From contig CM049417.1 in the NCBI GenBank assembly GCA_026929865.2, positions 22,197,501 to 22,261,500 on the forward strand: a stretch of DNA of 64,000 nt, read 5' to 3'. The notes under the pieces are model-generated. The model did no database searches. It saw only the letters and a program-made list of their open reading frames with translations, and had not been told where the DNA came from. Below are positions 11,661-22,299 of this stretch, in pieces; position 1 is the stretch's first letter; the number at the start of each line of letters is the position of its first letter. Made by a program: the position numbers and the translations under genes. The DNA is from Hyperoplus lanceolatus. Taxonomy: Eukaryota; Chordata; Actinopteri; Uranoscopiformes; Ammodytidae.

Positions 11661-12488
11661 TCAGAATAGGATTCTTAGTGAAACTAGAATGGGCAATGAA
11701 GATGTGAGAAAAGTCGCGAGTGTAGAAGAGAAACACGACTGGGTCTCAAGCTTAAACCATAATACTGGTGGAGATTGAAGGTTCTGAATAGATTGGTTCA
11801 CCGAGTCAGAAATGCAATACAGTACTGTGTTGTCAGCGTCCAGATGGGCGGGACAGTTTTTTAGCGATGAAACAATGTTATTGATATAAATTGTGAATAG
11901 AACTGGACCCAAAATTGAGCCCTGTGGGACACCATTTGTAACTGTTAAAAACTCAGATTGGTATCTTCCCAGTTTAACTGACTGCTGTCTATCAGACAGA
12001 TAATCCCTAAACCAGCTACATGCAGAATGATCCAAACCAATGTCATGCAGCCTCTGTAAGAGCAAATTGTGGTCAACAGTATCAAAGGCCTTTGAAAGAT
12101 CAATAAAAAGTGCTGCACAGTGCTTTTTCTTGTCTAATGCTGTAACAATGTTGTTTAAGACCAAGGTGACAGCAGAGACAGTACTGTGACCTGCCCTAAA
12201 ACCAGATTGGAATGGGCTCAAAATTGAAGCACTAGCTACAAATGTTTTTAAGTGATTATTAATAAATGATTCTAGAATGTTTGCAAGGCATGGGAGTTTG
12301 GATATTGGCCTGTAGCTATTAAGATTATTTGTGTCAGCACCTTTATGTAAAGGAATTATGTGTGCTTTTTTCCAAATTTTAGGAATTATACCAGAGGAGA
12401 TGGAAAGTTTAAAAATATGGGTAATTTGTTTTGATATTATATGTGTAGAGAGCTTGATCGAAAACAGGTCCAAATTGTCCTCTCCCAT
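11661..12488 (-). pseudogene. Reverse transcriptase of the L2/CR1-type LINE
   Basis: About 240 residues of RT are readable. They include KKAHIIPLHKG, NSYRPISKLP, the motif A segment ALFIDLSKAFDTVDH (first catalytic Asp present), NGVPQGSILGPVLF, and the motif C region. Motif C reads LDADN where an active enzyme has YADD: the Tyr is Asp and the final Asp is Asn, so catalysis should be lost. The frame then drifts into non-LINE sequence. The element copies itself by target-primed reverse transcription when intact; this copy is a fossil. Confidence 0.9.
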
Positions 12489-12539
12489 ATAATTATTGGG
12501 GTTGATGGCTAGGAGCGCATCTACAACAACACTTGTGGG

Positions 12540-13260
12540 AAGAAGTGTGAATGTTGATAGTTAGCCTGCTATCGGTGTATGAATGTGTGTGTGAATGGTA
12601 ACGTGGGAAAGGGAAACAGGTCTTCCTTGCAAAAGAGTTTTCGGTCTCAATGGGATATACCTGTATACATAAAGGTTAAAAAAAAAAGATCAAGGATGAA
12701 ACCAGGAGTTTAAGAGACAGGTGGTACGTTATTACCAAGCCCCAACCTCAGCGATTTTTACCGGCATCCAATAAGGAAGTGACCTACAACTGTAGTAACC
12801 AGAAAGTGCCACTGGGGGTGGCGCAAAGACGAACAGTTTTTCTTTGACTCACTTTTTAGATAGGCCGTTTTCAAAGTCTTATTAAAACTATTTACAGCCT
12901 GGGCCACGAAACCATTTTAGTCTGTATGTTTAGGTCATATCTCCATGACAACACTGAGGGGGGTGAATTTTTTTGGCCCACGCTAGTTTTTATTCTTTTG
13001 GAGGTTAAAATGTATTGGCGCGATCTCTTGAGTGACAGCTCTCCGCCCGTTGTCCCTCACTTTGCCTCGGAGGTATACGTCAGCTATCTCCCTCCCCCCG
13101 ACATGACGTCGATTCCCCTTTTCGGCAAGAGGAGTGAGGCGGAGTAAAAATCTCACAAGATGGCGACGCACACAAACCAGGATTATTGGATGCTGTGTGA
13201 ATAACTGAGGTCAGCCCGGACGCTACATCCATATTATTTACTATCTATGGTTATTGCAGG
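12540..13260. repeat. Repeats inserted in the LINE
   Basis: The plus-strand segment 12545-12690 ends with CTCAATGGGATATACCTGTA and an A-rich tail. The same sequence recurs at 31690-31825, so it is a LINE or SINE 3' end. The segment 12720-13260 is G+C-rich and looks like a separate small element. No coding content is recognised. Confidence 0.6.
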
Positions 13261-14066
13261 TGGTAGAAGGCGTACATCCTCCATTCTGAAAGAGTTGACC
13301 AGCAGGCAGCAGCTACAAAATGCTTATTAAAAGCTAAGCCAATCTCTTTTTGATCATTGAGTGTCTGATTATTAAGTTTGATCTGAATGGGGACTGTGCT
13401 TGAATTGTTTTTATTATAATTCACAGCCTTCCAAAATAGTGCAGGGTTTAAATAGCACTAGGAGATTAAATCAAGATAATAGTCAGATTTAGCTTTCCTA
13501 ACCATGGTTGTGAATCTATTTCTGTGTTGTCTAAAAACAGTCCAATTTGAATTTATTCCAGAGTGTCTAGCTAGAGACCGGGCTTTGTTTCTCTCAGAAA
13601 ATAAGTCGGGTAATTAATTTGTGAACCATGTATTTGATCTATTTTTAAGTGGTGCATTCTTGTTTATAATTGAGGTGAAAGTACTGATAAAATATTCTAA
13701 GGCTAACTCAACATCGAAATTTGAGTTGTGAGATGAATGTCACTGTGACAGAGATCATTTAAAAATGCTTGCTGATTAAAACCTTTTAAATTACGCTTAA
13801 TAATGATGTTTAGGCCAGTGATCACTGACCCCAAGCTCAAATACACCAGCAGAAAGTATTTTATTGATTTTATTTGATAAGATTAAATCAATTAAAGTTG
13901 ATTTTGTTTTTTTGTTTTTTAGATTGGGTCTTGTGGGCTCAGTTATTAGCCTAATTGTTAGATTTAGGTTGCTACATATTTCTTGGAAATATTCAGAGGC
14001 ACCGGAATTATAACTATATAACAATATTGTTCATATAGGCCAATTGAAAGATACACAGTAGATGTA

Positions 14067-14068
<2 letters not shown>

Positions 14069-14164
<96 letters not shown>

Positions 14165-14454
14165 AGTGTGTGCCGGTCAGTCCGGGCAGTAGGCCAGACT
14201 GCTCAAAGGAGTGGGTTTCACCACAGGAGGTGGATATGGGCACTGTGCCAATCATTGCCTCGCACAAGTACAAACATACATGCACACAAACACACACACG
14301 CACACAAACACACACACACGCACATACAAAAACACACATACGCATTTAGCACAAACACACACACACACACAGACAGATACACATTTAGCAAAAACACACA
14401 TGCACACATGGGGCCTGACCAACCGCTGCCCTCACAGACACACCGAGGATGCAG

Positions 14455-14520
<66 letters not shown>
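14069..14520. repeat. (TG)n, (CA)-rich and (GA)n microsatellite cluster
   Basis: There is (TG) of about 46 units at 14069-14160, an imperfect CA-rich tract at 14278-14400, and (GA) of about 30 units at 14460-14520. A G13 run follows near 14680. All open frames here are translations of the simple repeats. Confidence 0.97.
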
Positions 14521-14524
<4 letters not shown>

Positions 14525-14529
14525 AAAGG

Positions 14530-15609
14530 GAATAGGAGCAAGAGCAGGAGAGAGAAGGAAGGACTGCAGGGGAGAGCGGACAAGCTGATAAGATTGGGGG
14601 GGTGGGTGTAAGAGAGACACGGAAACAGGCTGATAATGATAGATGGAGGAAAACAGAAAGAGAAGGACTGGGATGGTGGGGGGGGGGGGGGGAGATGGCA
14701 ACACACAAACTATAAGATAGCCAGTATTGCTGCATTTAAGGGTGTTTTTGTATGTTTCTCGTTTATCTGTGTTTCTGTTTACCTGCTCCAAAACCAATTT
14801 CCCTTCAGGGACAAATAAAGTTGAAGTTGAATTGAGTTAAAGATGATTGTTATGTGTGTTGTATGTAGGTGTGCTTTTTGTTGTGGGAGGTGGGGCTAGG
14901 GGTCCAGAGATGTGGAGAGAGGGCTGAGGGCAGAATTATGGAGAAAAGGATAGAAAAATGAGTGGAAAATTGTTAAGTTTTTGTTTTTAAAAGGAAAGAG
15001 GGTGACAGAGACAGACAAGGGCAAAGTGGAAAGTTGGGAAAGAGGAAAAGGGTCAAGATAAAGGGAATGCAGGCAGGAGGGTGGGGGGCAAGGCAAGAAA
15101 AGGAAAATATAAGAGCTAATACGATGTGCATGAGCAGTTTGAAGACATCATTAGGTTTGGAAAATGTACAATTTCTTGCTCTTTTCTTGAACTTGGTCTA
15201 TTTTTTTTCCTTTGTTTAATTTTTTATGATTTTCTGAGGATGTGCCTTAATGATAATATTGTTATGTCTTGAAACTGAAAATGTAGATATCAGCAAAGAA
15301 GAGCGGTCATTGCTGTTATGGAGTATCAAGGTCAGCTTGTGTTGCTGTTGCTCTGTCCGCTGTTGCTTTCACTCCTCTTTTCTCTCCAAGTACAAGCAGG
15401 CAGAGAGGGAATAGAAAGAGATATACAGTAAGATAGGATTGCTGCAAGAGAGTCAGACAGAAAGAGAGTGAGACGAAAGAAGAGAAAAAGAAAGAACGTC
15501 TGTGTCGGTGCCACAGTGAGGTATAGGGTTTCCTGAGACTTGTTTTCCTGACTTAGCCATTCTGTAAGCCCTCCATCCACTTCCCCTGTTAAAGACACAC
15601 ACACCAACG

Positions 15610-15665
<56 letters not shown>

Positions 15666-18010
15666 ACACACAATCCTCGCCTCTCCTCAAATCACATTAC
15701 ATATCGCAGGAGATAGAGGCTTTTGGAAAACTGAGCCCAGTTCCCCTGGGCTATTCCCAAACCCGCGCTCCAGTTACACCACCACATTCCAGAGCCCAAT
15801 CCTCAGTGTTGGGCCGAGTTTACTTAGGCAGACGCCTCTCTCCTCAAAAACTCTGCATAATCACCCCCAGTGCACTTAATCTCTGTTATTGGAACTCTGC
15901 TCCTATCAGCCCCCTTCCATACAAATATTATTGGAGGCAGAGACAATAAAAATTGCAATAGATATGTGAAATAATTCCTAGAGTAGCACAGCAAGTCCAT
16001 CTCAGTAGCACTTTAAATTAAAAAAGGATGTGGCAGTAGGCTATGTAAAGTGTACTAAACTGTATATGCTCCTTGTGTTAACCTTGTTTTGGCATAAACT
16101 TCAATAGAAAGTCATTCTTGTGAAGATCTGGACTTAAAGGGACAAGCTGGGTTGGGGTGGTTTGGTTTGGTTTGGGGGGGAAGGTATCTTTGCTCATTAT
16201 GTGAATATTACCCATATATTTTTGAAAATATTGTGTCAAAAATGAGTAATATTTTATGTACGAATGTCAAATGTTGTAAAAAAAAAGAAAAACAAGCCAA
16301 CAATCTATCTTATCTAGACCACTTTATTTAGAGGAAAAACAGAAAGTGGGCAAACCTGAAATACTGGAAATAATCCTAAACTGGACAGGAATACTGAGTG
16401 AACGCACAAATAATGGTATTTGTCATACTAAATACCCATAACTGTACTTGAACAAAAAGGCTTTGGATAATAAGTCTGTGGTGTATCAGATATGTTCCAC
16501 ACTACATACTGTAGATAACGGGAGGGAGACAGTCACTGTGCAGTAGGGTGCATTAGGAATCCAGAAACCACAAATACAAGTTGGTTTTCCTTCTCTTTTG
16601 TCCCCCCGCCCCTTCAAACCCAAGCCAAACCACTCTTTCTGATACCTCAGCCTCTGTCCAAATTAATCATTCACCCATCCACCCACTAAAGAAACACTAA
16701 CACAAAGAGCAAATGCAACATAAAACAGCCTACATTTTTCCGACCACATGCTTTTGTGCACTCACACACACACACACACACACACACTGAAGGTTTTGTG
16801 CGCTTGCATGTGTGGTACACACAGTACAAAACAATAAAAGACAGACATTTACTCATCCAGATACACATTGAATACACACACACACCCCAAAGTACACACA
16901 CTCTTGTTCACAATATTCCACATCATTCCATCTCCATTCACCTTTTCCTGCACTAAAGCCCAAAGGCAACACCAATGCTGCCACCGCAGGTCCCCGGCCT
17001 GCTTCCAGTGCCGACCTGAGATGACATCATCCCTTTATCCCTGCTCGCTCTCCTTCTTCAGCCATCCCACTCGAACAAAGGACTGCGTTCCAACACAAAT
17101 CATCCAAGCCTATCCCTAATGACAGGGTAAAGCTAAGTGTTGTCGGGGGGGGGGGGGTTAGCAGGAGAGCTGGAGGTACTTTGGTCTGGGATGCTGCCTG
17201 TTAAGGATTCCTCCCCAAAACATGTGGTTTGTTCTCTCTCTCTCTCTCTGAATGGAGCTGCAACAGTAGGGGGTGGATGGATGGATGAGGAGCGCAGGGT
17301 AGCAGGAAAGAGGGGAGACCACAAAGTAAGCTTGTAGCCTAAAGGGTGGGATCATCTGCAGCTCAGGTGGATATGATTCTGCGTTCATGTCAGGGTGGCT
17401 TTCAAAGACAGAATGTGAGGATGAGGTTAATGCATGCAATTCAATCGTTTTTGCATTTTTCCTACTGACATCAGTGCGTATGGGCACTATTTAATCCTGT
17501 GGTTAGGTTTAGAGTTATGCACATGACATGACTATGGTTTATTTTAGACCCTCCATTGCACGTACGTACAGCTGAGGCAAACAAATAGGAAATAATGAAC
17601 TTCCTGAGCAGTTGTGAAAAAACTAAATTTTTCCCCGGCTTATAGAGCTGCAAAACAAAATAAAATAATACAATTTTCACAATCTTAACTTTAATGTATA
17701 CGATAAAGTCCCTAGCAGCTTGGATATTGTGAAAACCAGACAAGCAAGAGCTAATTTTGAGTCTTTTGAGGTCAAATCCCAGTCAAGTTGCAAGTTTTTC
17801 AAGACAAGACCACCATAGACTATGGTCCAGATGGGAGCGTACCTATGTCCCCCCGGTTCCTATTAGTGCCGCCCAATTTCTTCCTTAAAGATCTCTCATT
17901 GGTCCTCTTCATCACTCAATTTGTCCCACCTGATTGTCTTTACCTGCTCCATTTCAGCAATGGAGTTTAGAGTTCACTAACTTTTGCTCGTGCAAAAGTT
18001 GGCAAAAAAT
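14530..18010. other. Non-coding stretch with further microsatellites
   Basis: No exon is recognised. It holds (CA)n at about 15605-15664 and 16763-16787, a G-run at 17145-17157 and short (CT)n at 17230. The block at 15665-16000 is repeat-free and balanced in composition and could be a regulatory element (inference). Confidence 0.5.
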
Positions 18011-18019
18011 GTATTTTAT

Positions 18020-18170
18020 GGGGGGCGCCCTTAGCTCAGTTGGTAGGGCGTCCCCCCCATGGGCCTCGGCCAGCAGCAGTCCCGGGTTCCAGCCCGCGGT
18101 CGTTCTCTGCATGTCACTCCCCTCTCTGCCCCATTTCAACTCTGTCTCTACACTATCAATAAAGCATAAT
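18020..18170 (+). repeat. tRNA-derived SINE, copy 1
   Basis: A tRNA-like head carries an A box (TTAGCTCAGTTGGTAGGGCG from 18031) and a B box (GGTTCCAGCCC, 18085-18095). A tRNA-unrelated body (GTTCTCTGCATGTCACTCCC) and an AATAAAG-type tail follow at about 18160. The B box departs from GGTTCGAATCC and no tRNA fold is kept, so this is a retroposon and not a tRNA gene. Confidence 0.88.
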
Positions 18171-18587
18171 GTATATGCTACCTATGTGTTAGGTAGCACA
18201 AAAAAAACTATGTAGTAGGTAACACACAAAAAAAACCTATATAGTAGGTAACACAAAAAAACCCTATGTGTTAGGTTTTTTTTGTGCTACCTAACACATA
18301 GGTTTTTTTTTGTGCTACCTAACACATAGGGTTTTTACACATAAGATTTTTTTGTGCTACCTATGTGTTAGGTAGCACAAAAAAAATAACATAGGGTTTT
18401 TTTTGTGTTACCTACTACATAGTTTTTTTTTGTGTTACCTACTACATAGGTTTTTTTGTGCTACCTAACACATAGGGTTTTTACACATAAGATTTTTTTG
18501 TGCTACCTATGTGTTAGGTAGCACAAAAAAACCTATGTAGTAGGTAACACAAAAAAAACCTTATGTTATTTTTTTTGTGCTACCTAA

Positions 18588-19004
18588 TGTGGGACTCAGG
18601 TTAATTTACAGCATTGTATTGGACATTATGGGAAAAAGGTGTACTGTCCAGTGCCGGGAATCATCCACCCCCACCTGTATATTTTATTTAAGGTTGTTTA
18701 TTTATTTATTTTAAGTTAAGCTGTGACTGTATACTATACGTGCAAAGTGAAAGGAATTAAGACATAGTTATTGTGGAATTGTTAGGATTTATGGGGAAGC
18801 CACGCACAGGCATTGTAGGGGCAGCCCGCAGGGGGTCTTAGTAGTCCTGAGGAAAACGCGAATGTTGATAAAGTTCCTTAGAGAGGTGCATAATGAAGAA
18901 GTGTGGTTTTCCGACCGTATGTTTTATGTGTTGCAGACCGACGACAATAAATGCCACGTAAAATCATCCCAACGTTTGATTAATCCAACCATAAGTGTGC
19001 TACA
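18588..19004 (+). mobile_element. Solo-LTR-like insertion
   Basis: The 417 bp segment starts with TGTGGGACTC and ends with GTGTGCTACA (TG...CA termini). It is flanked by the 4-bp direct repeat CTAA on both sides and interrupts the array unit exactly. An AATAAA lies near its end (18946). This matches a solo LTR of a retroelement. No internal coding region is present. Confidence 0.7.
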
Positions 19005-19458
19005 CTAACACCTAGGTTTTTTTTTTGTTACCTACTATATAGGGTTTTTTTAACACATAGGTAGCACAAAAAAAACCTATGTAGTAGGTAACTCAAAAAA
19101 AAATCCTGTTAGGTTTTTTTTGTGCTACCTAACACATAGGGTGTTTTTGTGCTACCTAACACATAGGTTTTTTTGTGCTACCTATGTGTTAGGTAGCACA
19201 AAAAAAACTATGTAGTAGGTAACACAAAAAAAACCCTATATAGCAGGTAACACAAAAAAACCCTATGTGTTAGGTTTTTTTTGTGCTACCTAACACATAG
19301 GGTTTTTACACATATGATTTTTTTGTGCTACCTATGTGTTAGGTAGCACAAAAAAAACTATGTAGTAGGTAACACAAAAAAAACTATGTAGTAGGTAACA
19401 CAAAAAAAACCCTATGTTATTTTTTTGTGTGCTACCTAACACATAGGTTTTTTTTGTC

Positions 19459-19938
19459 ATCATCATCATCTTCAACCGCTTATCCGAAATCGGGTCGCGG
19501 GGGCAGCAGCTTGAGCAGGGAACCCCAAACTTCTCTTTCCCGGGCCACATCAACCAGCTCTGACTGGGGGATCCCGAGGCGTTCCCAGGCCAGCGTGGCG
19601 ATATAATCTCTCCACCTAGTCCTGGGTCTTCCCCGAGGCCTCCTTCCAGCTGGACGCTCCTGGAACACCTCCCTAGGGAGGCGCCCTGGGGGCATCCTTA
19701 CCAGATGCCCGAACCACCTCAACTGGCTCCTTTCAACGCAAAGGAGTAGCGGCTCTGCCCCGAGTTCCTCACGAATGACTGAGCTTCTCACCCTATCTCT
19801 AAGGGAGACGCCAGCCACCCTCCTGAGAAAGCCCATTTCGGCCGCTTGTACCCGCGATCTCGTTCTTTCGGTCATTACCCAGCCTTCATGACCATAGGTG
19901 AGGGTAGGAACAAAGATCGACCGGTAGATCGAAAGCTA
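19459..19938 (-). mobile_element. 5'-truncated LINE 3' end, copy A
   Basis: The minus strand encodes the C-terminal part of a fish LINE protein (LRWFGHLVRMPPGRLPREVF, RGRPRTRWRDYI), ending PPRPDFG. It is followed by a short 3' tail of GAT-type repeats at 19458-19470. It is truncated at its 5' end and embedded in the hairpin array. A near-identical copy lies at 48327-48715. Confidence 0.88.
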
Positions 19939-20708
19939 ACACATAGGTAGCACAAAAAAAAATCTATGTAGTAGGTAACACAAAAAAAAACCCTATGTGT
20001 TAGGTTTTTTTTGTGCTACCTAACACATAGGTTTTTTTTTGTGCTACCTATGTGTTAGGTAGCACAAAAAAACCTATGTAGTAGGTAACACAAAAAGAAA
20101 ACCCTGTTATTTTTTTTGTGCTACCTAACACATAGGTTTTTTTTTTGTGCTACCTAACACAGGTTTTTTTTTGTGCTACCTATGTGTTAGGTAGCACAAA
20201 AAAAACCTATGTAGTAGGTAACACAAAAAAAAACCTATGTGTTAGGTAGCACAAAAAAAACCCTATGTAGTAGGTAACACAATAAAAAAACCCTATGTAG
20301 TAGGTAACACATATCTATGTACTAAGTATGTAGTAGCTACTACAATTTTGTGTACCTTATTGTAAAGTGTTACCGCACTGTTCTCTGCCAAAAATCTAAG
20401 AAGGTAGCGGTTCCAAAAATACAAGAGAGTGATTGATTCCTCTCAGTTTTTCTTTTTAAGAGCCTTGAGAGAATACATGAGGAAGGCAAATACATTGAAC
20501 AGATACAGTAGACTCTCCCTTGCCTTAGCGGAAATACAGATAACCCTTTATAATCATTCTGCACCATCTGATCAAATCTGCTCCAGCGCTCAGAGCAAAC
20601 CATGGTCTCTGTTTGATTTCAGCCACATGACTCCATGGCTTAGTGCTGTGATGTAAACCTATCATTGTTCTGGGTCACCTCCCTATGGAGGTCCCAAAGG
20701 CCCACCAC

Positions 20709-20758
<50 letters not shown>

Positions 20759-20778
20759 ACACACACACACACACACCA
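20709..20778. repeat. (CA)n microsatellite
   Basis: About 33 CA units interrupted by one GA step. Confidence 0.97.
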
Positions 20779-21131
20779 ACCAACCACACACTTGAGCAGA
20801 ATTCCTCCTCCTCCTCCTTCTGTGTCAGGAACTGGCAAATAGCGGACAGCCTGTGTTCAGTCAAGGCATCCAAAATTCCATGACTTTCCCAAAATTCCCA
20901 ACCCGGCCAAGTCATATATTCTGTTGTCATCCACAAGGCCCTAATATAAACCTACGATGAACGAATAGGCAGACAGTGTCCTTTCACCCACACGCCATTC
21001 ACACTAAAATAAAACCCACACACACTGAATATGACTCATCACAAGCACCGTGGTGGATGCTAAATAGCTCTCAAAAAGTATTTAATTCTTTACTGCAGCT
21101 CACCTACCGTAGGATGTAGGTTTGACTTTAA

Positions 21132-22071
21132 AGCCACTACGAGTAACATGGCATGTTGGCGTCCCCTTTGGACAAAAGCGGTAGTATTTTTACGACGCCC
21201 GCTGTCGCAAAGCGCGTGCCAGGCGCGTGAGTGTGAACTGAGAAGGGAGCAATATAGTGCATGTCCGTGTGTTGAAAGTGTGAGGACTCTTTTCGGCTCC
21301 GTGAGAGTGGTTTTGACACTGCATCAACTAATGCCAGTCACTGCCACACACACCTGATTGCAATGAGTTAAGCAGTGTCACCTAACTACTCTCTCTCACG
21401 GAGCTGAAAGATTACGTGTCCGACCGTGTCCGACTCCTCACCGACTCCTCACAGAAAGCGAATGAACGATAGACGACAGTTAGTATGGATCACGATGAGG
21501 TAATGTGTTTATGTTGTTGTAAATAATGACTATTTCAGATAATGGTTATCTGATGATGGTGAAGCAAAGCAAACTTTGTGTTAGTACCAACCGCTCATTC
21601 ATTTAGGAGTAAACACTGCAGTCCAGTTTCGCTCTCGTGAAATTGTATACACGTTGCTTGGCAACGCCCTCGTCCCCCGTAGCCTATATCACTCTCCCTT
21701 TTAGCTTTTCTTCATTGCATTCTCTTTTTTTTCTTTGATGGTTCAGCCCCGTTATCAGTCATTATGACGACAAATAACTGTATCAAACAAGGCTCCCGCT
21801 CCCCTTCCCTCACCTGGAGGGATAGGCTTCTCAATTCACGTTGCAGCGCCACACTGAAATCTGCGACCAATACGGATACGTGACCATAGAGCTTGCACGA
21901 GCGAACCGAAAATCGGACTGGGTGTGCGACCAGACCAAAAGGAGTAATAAAAACTATTTAAAAACGTCTTTCTTTGCACTGATGGTCTCGTTTGCTGTTA
22001 AAGGTAATTTATGATTATCAGAGGAAACATGAGGCTGTTTAAAAGATATTTATGTGTTACTCGTAGCCGCT
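21132..22071. mobile_element. TTAA-flanked inverted-repeat element, copy 1
   Basis: The body is 940 bp, bounded by AGCCACTACGAGTAAC and its near reverse complement GTTACTCGTAGCCGCT. TTAA lies on each side. A second copy with the same ends and the same TTAA flanks is at 61050-61934. TTAA target sites are typical of piggyBac and Kolobok transposons. There is no full transposase, so it is non-autonomous. Confidence 0.85.
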
Positions 22072-22135
22072 TTAATTTGCTCTGGGTGTCTATCACTGAT
22101 AATAGGATGCATCTTGCTGCTTGAAAATAGCAGGT

Positions 22136-22281
22136 TATTGTGAGTGTAGAGACAGAGTTGAAATGGGGCAGAGAGGGGAGTGACATGCAGAGAACGAACG
22201 CGGGCTGGAATCGAACCCGGGTCCGCTGCTGGCCGAGGCCCATGGGGGGGACGCCCTACCAACTGAGCTAAGGGCGCCCCT
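22136..22281 (-). repeat. tRNA-derived SINE, copy 2
   Basis: Same family as 18020-18170, on the minus strand. The A box TTAGCTCAGTTGG and a canonical B box GGTTCGATTCC are both readable, so this copy is closer to the source element than copy 1. Confidence 0.9.
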
Positions 22282-22299
22282 CCTTTTGTATTGTTCACT

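Larger units (their letters stand above)
11285..14024 (-). mobile_element. L2/CR1-type LINE remnant
   Basis: Minus-strand pieces of one non-LTR element occur in order. The end of an APE endonuclease domain (VFELGVSDH) lies at about 14024-13797, linker sequence at 13790-13300, and the reverse transcriptase at 12488-11661. The element is split by about 0.7 kb of other repeats (12540-13260), including a LINE-type tail at 12545-12690 and a G+C-rich repeat at 12720-13260. Confidence 0.8.
18170..20330. repeat. Array of alternating inverted 26-27 bp units
   Basis: Units of the form CCTATGTGTTAGGTAGCACA plus an A-run, and a sister form CCTATGTAGTAGGTAACACA plus an A-run, occur dozens of times in both orientations. 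Neighbouring opposite units make perfect hairpins such as TGCTACCTA...TAGGTAGCA. The array is in three blocks (18170-18587, 19005-19455, 19940-20330) separated by two insertions. It begins directly at the tail of the SINE. No protein is encoded. Confidence 0.93.

Noticed and set aside
14031..14797. Several open frames of 100-179 codons
   Set aside because: They are translations of (TG)n, (CA)n and (GA)n tracts with no domain.
18020..18100. tRNA gene
   Set aside because: A and B boxes are present, but there is no complete cloverleaf and a SINE body follows. A second copy has the same body.
18170..20330. CRISPR-like array
   Set aside because: Units vary, alternate in orientation and have no unique spacers. 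The host is a vertebrate.
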